Positions 7,587-16,462 of a stretch of 64,000 nucleotides of DNA are shown here, piece after piece. The notes beneath the pieces are model-generated. The model ran no database searches and had not been told where the DNA came from. It worked only from the letters and a program-made list of their open reading frames with translations. How positions within the stretch are numbered: position 1 is the first letter of the stretch; the number at the start of each line of letters is the position of its first letter. Source of the DNA: an uncultured Bacteroidales bacterium (GTDB lineage: Bacteria; Bacteroidota; Bacteroidia; Bacteroidales; UBA932); the NCBI GenBank assembly GCA_900318015.1, contig ONJB01000010.1:39984-103983 (forward strand), written 5' to 3'. The position numbers were made by a program, and so were the translations under genes.

Positions 7587-8924
7587 TTATCTGGTACGGA
7601 CCGTGGTGGTGGTGGTCATGCCACCGCAGGAGACCGTGTAGATCTGGCCCTTGCCCAGGTCATACATGAAGATTTCGCTGGCCTCCGGATAGTAGATGCT
7701 CACCTTGCCGATGGCGGCACGGGCGTCGTCCGCGAGGGTGGCGTCGGCAGCCTGGGCCTTCTGGTAGTAGTCCGTGGCGGCCCAGTAGCGGGCGTACTTG
7801 TCCACGTCACCGCCGCAGCTGGCGGAAGCCCAGAGGTTGCCCATGATCATGTAAGCCTTGCCGGCATAGCCGTTGTCCAGGCGGACCGCCTTGCCGGCGG
7901 CGTCGAAGGCGCGGCCGCGCATGTTGTTCGCATAGCAGAAGCGGGCGAGCTCGTACAGGTACTGGGCGTCGGTGGCCTCGTCGGACTCCTCATAGTCGAT
8001 CGCCTCTTCCAGGTAACGGCAGGCGTCGGCGACATTGCCGCGGGCGGCGTTCAGCTTGTACAGGCCGAAGGCGCTGCGGTAGGACGGATCACCCTTGTGC
8101 ATCTGGGTGACGGCCTTGAAGTAGAGGTCGTTGTTGGCGCAGTCCTCGGCGCTGTTCATCAGCTTCACGATGTTCGTGACCACGGCCATGTTGGTCGGAT
8201 CGGCCTCGAAGCGCGGCGTGAAGATGGCGATGAGGTTGTCGCAGGAAGCGACCTTGCTGTCGGCGAACACGCTCTCGATGGTGGCCTTGGTCTTGAGGTT
8301 GTCCTCCGCCTCGGCGTCGCTCTTGGCGGTGGCGCCGTTGATGGCCTCGGTGACGGTGTCATACATGTTGATCACGTCATCGGCCTGGAGCTTGCCGTCG
8401 CGATAGAGGTTGATCGCCGCCTGGAGGTTGTTCACCAGCAGGCCGCCCTTCGTCTCGTTGCCCAGTTCCTTGATGATGGCCGTGAGGTTGTCATACAGAT
8501 ACTGGGAATCGTCGGAACGGAAGTTGATCATGTACTGACCCTTGTTGTTCAGGATCGTCGCCTTCTGGTCCACGCCCTTCGCGGTCCGCGGATAGTACTG
8601 CAGACGCTCGTCCTGCAGTTTGAGGAGGCTGTCCACCTGCGCGTTGAAGAGGGCCGCGTTCTTGCGGTTCTTGTTGATCTCGCGGTTCAGGAGGGTGGAA
8701 CCGTGGACGAACAGGTTCTGGGACGCGGTGGCCGGGCAGATCGAATACGCTTTCCGCCAGTTCGGGAGGGCGGAATCATAGTTCTTCTGCTTGTAGTACT
8801 CCTGATAGTAGGAGAGGTACTTGATGCACTCGGCGCTGTCCGCACCATACTTTCCCTGGGCAGACGCGTTCTGGCCCATGAAGGCTGCCATGACGGCCAG
8901 GAGGATGAAGGTCAATCTTTTCAT
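7587..8924 (-). CDS. secreted tetratricopeptide-repeat protein
   Basis: 445 aa with a signal peptide (MKRLTFILLAVMAAFMGQNASAQ). The mature protein is helical and rich in TPR-like units: YLSYYQEYYKQKNYDSALPNWRKAYSICP (about 35-65), SAFGLYKLNAARGNVADACRYLEEAIDYEE (about 280-310), YELARFCYANNMRGRAFDAAGKAVRLD (about 320-350) and WAATDYYQKAQAADATL near the end. It lies between an outer-membrane protein gene and lptC, in an order that recurs in Bacteroidales. The context suggests a scaffold linked to envelope assembly, but no specific function is established. Confidence 0.8.
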   Translation of the reverse strand: MKRLTFILLAVMAAFMGQNASAQGKYGADSAECIKYLSYYQEYYKQKNYDSALPNWRKAYSICPATASQNLFVHGSTLLNREINKNRKNAALFNAQVDSLLKLQDERLQYYPRTAKGVDQKATILNNKGQYMINFRSDDSQYLYDNLTAIIKELGNETKGGLLVNNLQAAINLYRDGKLQADDVINMYDTVTEAINGATAKSDAEAEDNLKTKATIESVFADSKVASCDNLIAIFTPRFEADPTNMAVVTNIVKLMNSAEDCANNDLYFKAVTQMHKGDPSYRSAFGLYKLNAARGNVADACRYLEEAIDYEESDEATDAQYLYELARFCYANNMRGRAFDAAGKAVRLDNGYAGKAYMIMGNLWASASCGGDVDKYARYWAATDYYQKAQAADATLADDARAAIGKVSIYYPEASEIFMYDLGKGQIYTVSCGGMTTTTTVRTR

Positions 8925-8956
8925 ATCGCGTTAGAATTTTGTATTTTCTGTTCCTT

Positions 8957-10261
8957 TTACTGGTACTGCGGTTTCCGGAACCAGATGTCGAAGATGTTGA
9001 ATCCGACGTGGAATCCGAGGTAGTCCTCATTTACGAAACCCGTTCCGAAACCTCTCTTTCCGAGGTCAATCGCAAAAGTAATGCCATTGTAGCCCTGGAA
9101 CACCGGAACGGTCATGCCGAGGGTGATGCCGGCCGACAGGATATTCTTCCCGTCCACCTGGTAGTAGGACTGGTCGAAGTAACCGCCCACGCGGTACGTG
9201 CAGCGCCGCAGGAAATAGCGGATGTCGTTCCGGTTCGGGGTGATCTCGAAGCCCGCCTTGACGGACTGCATGGTTCCCGTGCTGAACGCATGGACACCGT
9301 TGTTGCGGAATCCGCGCACCTGGTCGAAGTTGCTGCCGGTCCAGTTGCCCCGGAGGTAATCCACCTCGACGCTCCATCTGTCCCCCTGGGTGAAGCCCAG
9401 GCCGACGCCGATTTCGTCGCCCAGCCAGATGTTGTCCTTCGCCAGGTCCCGTTCGCCGAGGTCCAGTTCCGCCACGTTGCTGTATTCGATGGCATGGCCG
9501 GTCACGCGGGCCTTGAGGCGGTAGGTGGCGCCCAGGACGAACTTGCCGGTGCCGACGGGCTGCTCGTACTGGAGGCCGAACTTGGCGGTATGGGCCCGCA
9601 CCTGCAGGGTGTCGCCGAGGGTCTGGCTCCGGTAGCTCGCGTCGGTGAACTGGCTCATGGAGTACTTGCTGATGGTGCCGAAGTACAGGTTGTACTGCGC
9701 ACCGACGGAAAGACGGTTCCAGAGCGTCGCCGAAGCGGCGGCGAAGAACTGGTGCAGACCTCCGTCCCCATAGGCGCCATAGGCGCGGTTGCCGGTATAG
9801 CCGATGCTCTGGTCGCCGGTCGTGATCTTGTCCGCGTAGGACATGGAGAATCCCGTGTCGCTGAAGGGCTGGATGCCCACCATGAACGCGGTGTGGCGCC
9901 ACATCGGGAAGGAGATCACGAAGTCATTGATGTTGAAGAGGGTCTTCTTTCCCTTCAGATCGCCTTCGCTGAACACGGAGAACTTGCCGGAAAGGCCGAA
10001 ATCCGCCATGAAGGACAGGGAGTCGCGGGCGGTGATCGAGGCCGGGTTCATCGTGTTCACGAACCGCTTGTTGCGCGTGGCGATGCCCACGCCGCCCATG
10101 GAGGCGTTGAAAGCGGTTCCGGCGGCATGGAGGTCTCCGATGCCATATACGGAATAGGGAGAAAAGCCGTTGTACGTGCCGTTCTGCGCAGAGAGCGGCC
10201 ACGCAGCCGCCAGGAAGGCGGCGACGGCGATCCAGATCCTACCGATCATTCTTCTTGACAT
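8957..10261 (-). CDS. outer-membrane beta-barrel protein of the coaX-lptC cluster
   Basis: 434 aa with a signal peptide (IAVAAFLAAAWPLSAQ). The start FSPYSVYGIGDLHAAGTAFNASMGGVGIATRN...NTMNPASI resembles FadL/PorV-type barrels, in which a glycine-rich N-terminal stretch precedes amphipathic strands. The C-terminus ends in strand-like repeats (FHVGFNIFDIWFRKPQYQ). Translation begins inside the end of coaX (stop codon at 10239), so the two are coupled. Function unknown; a transport or assembly role in the outer membrane is inference from fold and neighbours. Confidence 0.78.
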   Translation of the reverse strand: MSRRMIGRIWIAVAAFLAAAWPLSAQNGTYNGFSPYSVYGIGDLHAAGTAFNASMGGVGIATRNKRFVNTMNPASITARDSLSFMADFGLSGKFSVFSEGDLKGKKTLFNINDFVISFPMWRHTAFMVGIQPFSDTGFSMSYADKITTGDQSIGYTGNRAYGAYGDGGLHQFFAAASATLWNRLSVGAQYNLYFGTISKYSMSQFTDASYRSQTLGDTLQVRAHTAKFGLQYEQPVGTGKFVLGATYRLKARVTGHAIEYSNVAELDLGERDLAKDNIWLGDEIGVGLGFTQGDRWSVEVDYLRGNWTGSNFDQVRGFRNNGVHAFSTGTMQSVKAGFEITPNRNDIRYFLRRCTYRVGGYFDQSYYQVDGKNILSAGITLGMTVPVFQGYNGITFAIDLGKRGFGTGFVNEDYLGFHVGFNIFDIWFRKPQYQ

Positions 10262-10967
10262 ATTCGTCAGCCATTAAAGCCAACCCCATCAAAACGAGGT
10301 TACAAATTACAAAGATGGAACTTTTCATCCGTTTTGCAAAATAATTCGCATCGCCGCCGGTAAACACGACGACATTCTCCGGATGAAGCGCCAGGTATCC
10401 CTCTATTTCAAATTGTATGCCCGAGACGACACCGCTTTCGATGGAAGCCTGTTCCGACTGGCCCACCAGGGCGCAGTTTTCGGGGGTGTTCACCAGCGGC
10501 AGGGCGCGGGAATACCGGTTGAGCGCCTTGAACCGCGTACGGCAGCCGAGGGAGATGTTGCCGCCCGTATAGAGGCCGTCTTTGTCGAGATAATCGATGG
10601 TCAGGGTCGTCCCGAAATCCACCAGGGTGCAGCCCATGCCGCGGAACAGGTAGCGTGCCGCGAGGACGGATGCAGCCCGGTCATAGGACAGATAGGCCGG
10701 AAGTCCATGACTCAGAAGCGGTTCCTTGTGATCCTTGTCAAGCAGGAGCAGATAACCGCATTCGCCGGAGAGGGTTTTGCAATCTTCCTCGGTCAGGACG
10801 TAGACGGAGGAAACGACCAGCACGGCGGGCTTCTCCCGGCGGGTGAGCGAGAGGGTGAAGTCCATCCACTTTTCGCCCTGGTACCGGAAGGTCTTTCCGA
10901 GGGTCATCCCGTCGGACCAGGCCGCCTTCAGGGCGGTGTTTCCTATTTCCACCAGCAGATTGGGCAT
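10239..10967 (-). CDS. coaX: type III pantothenate kinase
   Basis: 242 aa from the ATG at 10967 (MPNLLVEIGNTALKAAW); an upstream TTG at 10976 is less likely. The N-terminal EIGNTALK corresponds to the phosphate-binding DxGNT motif, with E in place of the usual first D. LVDFGTTLTIDYLD (about 115-128) and GGNISLGCRTRFKALN (about 135-152) match the other conserved blocks. CoaX phosphorylates pantothenate in the first step of CoA synthesis and, unlike CoaA, is not feedback-inhibited. The upstream promoter leaves almost no leader. The gene overlaps the following outer-membrane protein gene by 23 nt. Confidence 0.92.
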   Translation of the reverse strand: MPNLLVEIGNTALKAAWSDGMTLGKTFRYQGEKWMDFTLSLTRREKPAVLVVSSVYVLTEEDCKTLSGECGYLLLLDKDHKEPLLSHGLPAYLSYDRAASVLAARYLFRGMGCTLVDFGTTLTIDYLDKDGLYTGGNISLGCRTRFKALNRYSRALPLVNTPENCALVGQSEQASIESGVVSGIQFEIEGYLALHPENVVVFTGGDANYFAKRMKSSIFVICNLVLMGLALMADEYVKKNDR

Positions 10968-10973
10968 AGATTG

Positions 10974-11005
10974 CAAAAATAGTGATTTTCGGCGGTTATT
11001 GCAAC
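10974..11005 (-). promoter_or_regulatory. coaX promoter, near-leaderless
   Basis: Minus-strand -7 box TATTTTTG (10974-10981) with a GTTG -33 element (11002-11005) 20 nt upstream, the usual Bacteroidetes spacing. The coaX ATG at 10967 begins 6 nt after the -7 box, so transcription would start at or next to the start codon. Confidence 0.55.
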
Positions 11006-14000
11006 CGCTGGAGCACCTTGAGGGCGGTTTCCAGGGAGTTGACGCCCCGGGAGACGGTCCGCAGTTTGCCCTTGTCCTGGTTCACCTTGAAGAGGACCGG
11101 ATTGTCATTGACCTTGCCGATCACCCGCTCGAACTGCCTGGACTGGTAGTAGCCGGACATCGGGTTGGAAACGAAGAACATGATCTGCATCCCGTTCTTG
11201 ACGATGACCTTCTCGAAACCGGACTGGGCGCCGAGGTTGCGGATCTTCACCACGTACAGGAGATTCTTCACCTGCGGCGGCATCGGCCCGAAGCGGTCTT
11301 CCAGCTGGCGGCCCAGGCGGTCGATCTCGCGGTCGTCCTTGAGACTGTCCAGCTGCTTGTAGATACGGATTTTCTCCGCGGTGATGTCGATGTAGTCGTC
11401 CGGGATGAGCGCCGGCTGGTCGGTTTCCACGGTGCAATCCTCCACGAAAGTCTCGCGGGACTGCTTGGTGGCGATGCCCGTCTCCACGCCCAGTTCTTCC
11501 ATCGCCTCGGACAGGATCTGCTGATAGGTCTCGAAGCCCATGTCGGTGATGAAACCGCTCTGTTCCGCGCCCAGCAGGTTGCCGGCGCCGCGGATGTCCA
11601 GGTCCTGCATCGCGATGTTGAAGCCGCTGCCCAGGTCGGAGAATTCCTCGATGGCCTTCAGGCGGCGTCGGGCATCCTCCGTGATGGAAATGAGCGGAGG
11701 AACCACCAGATAGCAGAACGCTTTCCGGTTGGAACGACCCACGCGGCCTCGCAGCTGGTGTAGGTCAGAAAGGCCGATGTTCTGCGCCTGGTTGATGATG
11801 ATCGTATTCGCGTTCGGAATGTCCAGACCGTTCTCGATGATGGTCGTGCAAAGGAGCATGTCGTAGTCGCCCCGCATGAAGTCCAGCATCTTGTTTTCCA
11901 GTTCCTTCGCTTCCATCTGCCCATGCGCGACGCAGATTTTCATATCCGGAACGAGCCGGTGAAGGATGTCGTGGATGGCCGGGAGTTCTTCCACCTTGTT
12001 GTGCAGGAAGAAAATCTGGCCGCCCCGATTCAGTTCGTAATTGATGATGCTCTTGATTTCCTGCTCGTCGAACAGGATGATTTCTGTCTGAATAGGAATT
12101 CGGTTCGGCGGCGGTGTGCTGATGATACTGAGGTCGCGCGCGCCCAGGAGGGAAAACTGGAGAGTTCTCGGAATCGGGGTGGCCGTCAAGGTCAGAGTAT
12201 CGACCGACGCCTTCAGGTGCCGGAGCCTTTCCTTGGCCGCCACGCCGAACTTCTGTTCCTCGTCAATGACGAGCAAACCCAGGTCCTTGAACTCGAATCC
12301 GGCGCCCAGCACCTTATGGGTGCCGATCAGGATGTCAATCCTTCCCTCTTTCAGACGTTTCTTGATGTCCGTGATTTCTTTCGCGGTCCGCAGACGGCTG
12401 ACATAATCGACCGTGCAGGGGAGTCCCTTGAGCCGGGACTTGAAAGTCTCGAAATGTTGGAGGGCGAGAATGGTCGTCGGCACCAGCACCGCTACCTGCT
12501 TGGAATCGCATACAGCCTTGAAAGCGGCGCGGATAGCCACTTCCGTCTTGCCGAAGCCCACGTCGCCGCAGACGAGACGGTCCATCGGGCAGTTGTCCTC
12601 CATATCCTCCTTGACCGCTTTCGTCGCCCTTTCCTGATCGGGGGTATCCTCGTACATGAAGGAGGATTCCAGCTCTTCCTGGAGATAGTTGTCGGCCGAG
12701 AAGGCGAAACCCTTCGAGGCCCGACGCTTCGCATAGAGTTGGATGAGTTCCTTGGCGATGTCCTTCACGCGGGACTTGGCCGACGATTTCATCGTGGCCC
12801 AAGTCTTCGAACCGAGCTTGTTGATCCGCGGCATTTCCCCTTCCTTGGACCGGAAGCGGGAAATCTTGTGCAGGGAATGGACGGAAACGAAGACGACGTC
12901 GTTGTCCCGATACATGAGTTTCACGACCTCATGGACCCGGCCCTTGTCGTCGGTCATTTTCACCAGACCGCCGAAGACGCCCACGCCATGGTCGATATGG
13001 ACGATGTAATCACCCAGATTGAAGGAACTGAGATCGTTCAGCGTCAGCTGTTCCGACTTTTCCACCGTCCTTCTCAGGCGGACGCGGTGGAAACGGTCGA
13101 AGATTTCGTGGTCGGAATAGCAGCAAATCCGGTCTTCATTGTCGATGAACCCCGCATGGATGTTCTTCCCTTTGACGAACTCCGGCAGGAGCGCGTGCTC
13201 GTCCTGGAGCATGATGGAACGGAGGCGTTCCAACTGGGACTCCTTCTCACCGTAGATATAGACCTTGTAGTTGTTCTCCAGCTTGGTCCGGATGTCCGAA
13301 AGCAGCAGTTCGAAGTTCTTGTTGAACACCGGCTGCGGCGCAATGGCGAAAGCCACGCTGTCCACGCCCTGGTTCTGGAGCGGAATTTCCAGGAACACAT
13401 GCCGGAAAGCGGTCAGTTCCTGGAAGAACGGCTGTTCCTTGTACATGTCGGACGAATCCAGCCATACGACCGCATCTTCCTTCAGCAGGGTCAGGATACT
13501 GACACCGCCCTCCCCCTGGCCGCCGGCGACGATGTCCGGATAGATCTCGGCCTTTTCCACCTTGTCGATGGACAGCTGCGTATTGCAGTCGAAGGTATGG
13601 ATCTTCTCAATCTCGTTTCCGAAGAAAGTGAGCCGGTAGGGATGGTCAAGGGAATAGGAGAATATGTCGATGACGGCGCCGCGGATAGCATACTGTCCCG
13701 GGGCCGATACGAAGTCTACGCGTTCGAATCCCTGCTGTACCAGAGCCTCGCGCAGGGTATCGTAAGAGATTTCCTGTCCTACGCTGACGGTCAGGAGCGC
13801 GCCGGTGATCTTTTCCTGTTCCGGCACCGGCTCTTCCAAAGCCGTCGGATAGGTGACGATGAACAAGGGACCTTCGCCCGGATCCATGATCTTGCCGATG
13901 GCGGCCGTCCGCTGAACCCCGAGGGAAGACTTGTAATTGCTCCGTTCCACCGCGCCGCCGCTGTCCGGCAGGAAAAAGACGCGGTCGCCTTCCACCAGAT

Positions 14001-14187
14001 TATACAGGTCAGCACTGCAATACTCGGCCGCTTCCCGGTTGGGAAGGACGACCAGATGGATTCCTTTTTCCGCGATCTGGGAGAGGACAAACCAACGGGC
14101 AGACAGAAATAGCCCGCTGCAGAATGTCTCCCGGGAGGAATTCATTCTGCGGCGGAGCAAGGCTGTCGATGTTTGACTTATCAACAT
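10996..14187 (-). CDS. mfd: transcription-repair coupling factor Mfd
   Basis: 1063 aa, slightly short of the usual 1100-1150. Domains in order: UvrB-like N-terminal region; CarD-like RNA-polymerase-interacting domain (FNLGDYIVHIDHGVGVFGGLVK, about 390-450); a RecG-type helicase core with Walker A GDVGFGKTE near residue 540, DEEQKFG as the DExx box, TATPIPRTL and QLRGRVGRS; and the TRCF C-terminal domain. Mfd removes stalled RNA polymerase at lesions and recruits UvrA. The ATG at 14187 overlaps a DnaA-box-like 9-mer; a second ATG at 14145 is possible. It is divergent from ruvB and followed by coaX. Confidence 0.97.
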   Translation of the reverse strand: MLISQTSTALLRRRMNSSRETFCSGLFLSARWFVLSQIAEKGIHLVVLPNREAAEYCSADLYNLVEGDRVFFLPDSGGAVERSNYKSSLGVQRTAAIGKIMDPGEGPLFIVTYPTALEEPVPEQEKITGALLTVSVGQEISYDTLREALVQQGFERVDFVSAPGQYAIRGAVIDIFSYSLDHPYRLTFFGNEIEKIHTFDCNTQLSIDKVEKAEIYPDIVAGGQGEGGVSILTLLKEDAVVWLDSSDMYKEQPFFQELTAFRHVFLEIPLQNQGVDSVAFAIAPQPVFNKNFELLLSDIRTKLENNYKVYIYGEKESQLERLRSIMLQDEHALLPEFVKGKNIHAGFIDNEDRICCYSDHEIFDRFHRVRLRRTVEKSEQLTLNDLSSFNLGDYIVHIDHGVGVFGGLVKMTDDKGRVHEVVKLMYRDNDVVFVSVHSLHKISRFRSKEGEMPRINKLGSKTWATMKSSAKSRVKDIAKELIQLYAKRRASKGFAFSADNYLQEELESSFMYEDTPDQERATKAVKEDMEDNCPMDRLVCGDVGFGKTEVAIRAAFKAVCDSKQVAVLVPTTILALQHFETFKSRLKGLPCTVDYVSRLRTAKEITDIKKRLKEGRIDILIGTHKVLGAGFEFKDLGLLVIDEEQKFGVAAKERLRHLKASVDTLTLTATPIPRTLQFSLLGARDLSIISTPPPNRIPIQTEIILFDEQEIKSIINYELNRGGQIFFLHNKVEELPAIHDILHRLVPDMKICVAHGQMEAKELENKMLDFMRGDYDMLLCTTIIENGLDIPNANTIIINQAQNIGLSDLHQLRGRVGRSNRKAFCYLVVPPLISITEDARRRLKAIEEFSDLGSGFNIAMQDLDIRGAGNLLGAEQSGFITDMGFETYQQILSEAMEELGVETGIATKQSRETFVEDCTVETDQPALIPDDYIDITAEKIRIYKQLDSLKDDREIDRLGRQLEDRFGPMPPQVKNLLYVVKIRNLGAQSGFEKVIVKNGMQIMFFVSNPMSGYYQSRQFERVIGKVNDNPVLFKVNQDKGKLRTVSRGVNSLETALKVLQRLQ

Positions 14188-14368
14188 TCTGCTCTAAAAG
14201 GCTGTTGAAAAGCTGTTGATAACCCTGTTGACAGGATGGTGGATAACTCGACCGGAAAATTCCGTCTCGGTTTTCCACAGGTTCCTCCCGGGAAAACCCC
14301 GGAGTTTTCAACAGTTTTCAAAGCACTCAATTAAATGATATACAATTGTTTCCGTATAGTTTTCAACA
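14178..14368. other. cluster of DnaA-box-like 9-mers, candidate oriC
   Basis: Seven 9-mers fitting TTWTCMACA or its complement lie within 190 bp: 14178 (TTATCAACA), 14203 (TGTTGAAAA), 14214 (TGTTGATAA), 14238 (GGTGGATAA), 14271 (TTTTCCACA), 14305 and 14360 (TTTTCAACA). The one at 14271 fits TTWTNCACA fully; others differ by one or two bases. An AT-rich tract follows (about 14325-14420). Every gene to the left (1-14187) runs leftward and the next four run rightward, as expected for leading strands leaving an origin. No dnaA gene is in view. Inference. Confidence 0.45.
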
Positions 14369-14413
14369 AATTGACAGGAACAATAATATCATTCAATTTA
14401 AATCTAAAATAAC

Positions 14414-14421
14414 TATATTTG
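14414..14421 (+). promoter_or_regulatory. ruvB -7 element
   Basis: TATATTTG, a full match to TAnnTTTG, 24 nt upstream of the ruvB ATG. No convincing -33 TTTG at the right distance. Confidence 0.5.
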
Positions 14422-14445
14422 TAGCTGAAACAGACCCGACCGCCC

Positions 14446-15483
14446 ATGAGCGAATTCGACCCGCGCAGCACAACCGACCGCAAAGATAATGAATTGGACG
14501 GAATTATCCGCCCCCAGCAACTGGATGATTTCACCGGACAGAAGGAAATCGTCTCGAATCTGGAAATCTATATCAAAGCCGCCAAGATGCGCGGTGAGGC
14601 TCTGGACCACACGTTGTTCCACGGCCCTCCCGGCCTGGGAAAAACCACCCTCGCGCATATTATCGCCAACGAAATGGGCGTGAACATGAAGGTGACGAGC
14701 GGTCCCGTCCTCGATAAACCCGGCGATCTGGCCGGCCTCCTGACTTCCCTGGAAAAGGGCGACGTGCTCTTCATTGACGAAATCCACCGTCTCTCCCCCG
14801 AGGTGGAAGAGTATCTGTACTCCGCGATGGAGGACTATGTCATAGACATCATGATCGACAAGGGTCCCGGTGCGCGGAGCGTCCGCATCTCCCTGAATCC
14901 TTTCACGCTGATCGGCGCGACGACCCGCAGCGGCCTCCTGACCGCACCGCTCCGGGATCGGTTCGGCATCAACTGCGCGCTGGAATATTATGATACCGAG
15001 GACCTTAGGAAGATCGTCATTCGCAGCGCGACCATCCTGAACATCGAGATTGACAATGACGCGGCGCTTGAAATCGCCCTCCGCAGCCGCGGCACGGCGC
15101 GGATCGCCAACGCGCTGCTCAAGCGCGTCCGCGACTTCGCGCAGGTGCTCGGCGACGGCCGCATCGACGTGGACATCGCCCGCTTCGCATTGAACAAGCT
15201 CAAGATCGACAAGCGCGGACTCGATTCCATCGACCATAAGATCCTCCGCACCCTCATCACCACCTTCAAGGGCGGTCCGGTGGGGGTGGGCACCCTGGCT
15301 ACCTCCATCTCCGAGGACGCCGGCACCCTGGAGGAGGTTTACGAACCCTTCCTGATCAAGGAAGGCTTCCTCATCCGCACCCAGCGCGGCCGCGTCGCCA
15401 CCGACCTCGCCTACCAGCACCTGGGCATGGAATCCTGCCTCCCCCAGCGGAACCCTCTTTTAGACTCTGAGTCTGGCACATAA
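14446..15483 (+). CDS. ruvB: Holliday junction branch migration ATPase RuvB
   Basis: 345 aa, full length. Walker A GPPGLGKT (residues 60-67), Walker B LFIDEIH (about 107-113), sensor 1 LIGATTRSG and arginine-finger region [11 protein letters not shown] are all present. A C-terminal winged helix ends in [16 protein letters not shown]. RuvB hexamers drive branch migration of junctions held by RuvA; ruvA is 29 kb away in this window, so the two are not in one operon, as is common in Bacteroidetes. Divergent from mfd. Confidence 0.97.
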   Translation: MSEFDPRSTTDRKDNELDGIIRPQQLDDFTGQKEIVSNLEIYIKAAKMRGEALDHTLFHGPPGLGKTTLAHIIANEMGVNMKVTSGPVLDKPGDLAGLLTSLEKGDVLFIDEIHRLSPEVEEYLYSAMEDYVIDIMIDKGPGARSVRISLNPFTLIGATTRSGLLTAPLRDRFGINCALEYYDTEDLRKIVIRSATILNIEIDNDAALEIALRSRGTARIANALLKRVRDFAQVLGDGRIDVDIARFALNKLKIDKRGLDSIDHKILRTLITTFKGGPVGVGTLATSISEDAGTLEEVYEPFLIKEGFLIRTQRGRVATDLAYQHLGMESCLPQRNPLLDSESGT

Positions 15484-15559
15484 GTGCTTGACAATCATAA
15501 GATTAAATAGTTTCCTGTGTAGCCGGAGAAGCACAGGAATGTATAGTAAAGATTTGATT

Positions 15560-16363
15560 ATGAAGAGATTAACTGCCAGTCTTTTGATGCTTTTAGCGTG
15601 GATGGGGCCGGCGCTGGCGTGTACGTCGGTGATCATCAGCGGAAAGGTCCGCGCGGATGGGAAGCCGGTGATGTTCAAGCATCGGGACACGAGCCATCTG
15701 ACGAATGACATCCAGTGGTTCCAGGGCGAGAAGTATGCGTTCATCGGCCTGGTCAATACGGATGTGCCGCTGGAGAAGGAGGTCTGGGCCGGGACGAACA
15801 GCGCCGGGTTCAGCATCATGAATACGGCGACGTACGACCTCAAGGAGGATGATGTGCCGGCCGACCGGATGGACCGGGAAGGCTATCTGATGTATCGGGC
15901 GCTGGAAATCTGCGCAACGGTGGAGGATTTCGAGCATTTCATCGACACGCTGTCCAAGCCGATGGGGGTGGAAGCCAATTTCGGCGTGATCGACGCCCAG
16001 GGAGGCGCGGTTTACTACGAGATGGACAACTGGAAGATCCGCGCCAAGTACGATGTGAATGAGGAACCGACTGGATATCGGGTTGTTACGAACTTCACCT
16101 GGCAGGGACGGGAAGCGGACCGCAAGGGTGTGGACCGTTACGAGAAAGCCCGCAGCCTGCTCGCGGAAACCTGCATTCCCATTGCCGAATGGGACCATGA
16201 TTTCCTGATCAACAAGATTTCCCGCAGCGGTGCTCCGATTCTCCGTTCCATCACCACGGCGGCCGTCGTTTTCGAGAATGGGGTCATGTGGGCTTCCCTG
16301 GGACAGCCGGACAAGAATCCGTACAAACCGTATACGGTAGATGGCCGATCAGGTCGGCCATGA
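15560..16363 (+). CDS. secreted Ntn-hydrolase, linear amide C-N hydrolase / C45-like
   Basis: 267 aa from the ATG at 15560; upstream in-frame codons to 15488 lack a signal sequence. A signal peptide (MKRLTASLLMLLAWMGPALA) is followed directly by CTSVIISGKVRADGKPVMFKHRDT, so cleavage would expose the catalytic N-terminal cysteine. WAGTNSAGFSIMNTATYDL and EANFGVIDAQGGAVYYEMDN are typical of the family, which hydrolyses linear amides (penicillin V, bile-salt conjugates, acyl-homoserine lactones) or processes peptides. The substrate is unknown. The last five codons and the stop codon lie inside a REP unit (16339-16365), so the natural C-terminus may have been replaced; ending at NPYKPYTVD suggests only a small loss. 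Confidence 0.8.
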   Translation: MKRLTASLLMLLAWMGPALACTSVIISGKVRADGKPVMFKHRDTSHLTNDIQWFQGEKYAFIGLVNTDVPLEKEVWAGTNSAGFSIMNTATYDLKEDDVPADRMDREGYLMYRALEICATVEDFEHFIDTLSKPMGVEANFGVIDAQGGAVYYEMDNWKIRAKYDVNEEPTGYRVVTNFTWQGREADRKGVDRYEKARSLLAETCIPIAEWDHDFLINKISRSGAPILRSITTAAVVFENGVMWASLGQPDKNPYKPYTVDGRSGRP

Positions 16364-16365
16364 CG
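16339..16365. repeat. REP unit (AGAT...ATGACG family), overlapping a stop codon
   Basis: Palindrome ATGGCCGA / TCGGCCAT around TCAGG, flanked by AG and GACG. A single unit. It supplies the TGA (16361-16363) of the Ntn-hydrolase gene. Confidence 0.8.
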
Positions 16366-16392
16366 ATAATTCCGCAATAGTCCTATAAAATA

Positions 16393-16423
16393 TTGGAATA
16401 GTCCGGAATTTTGTGTAAAATTG
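16393..16423 (+). promoter_or_regulatory. candidate promoter of frdAB/sdhAB
   Basis: TTG at 16393-16395, 20 nt, then TAAAATTG (16416-16423; one mismatch to TAnnTTTG). It lies between the REP unit and the flavoprotein start codon. Confidence 0.4.
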
Positions 16424-16462
16424 CAAGACATCTGAAATTATAATTTCTCATTTATAACTTTT

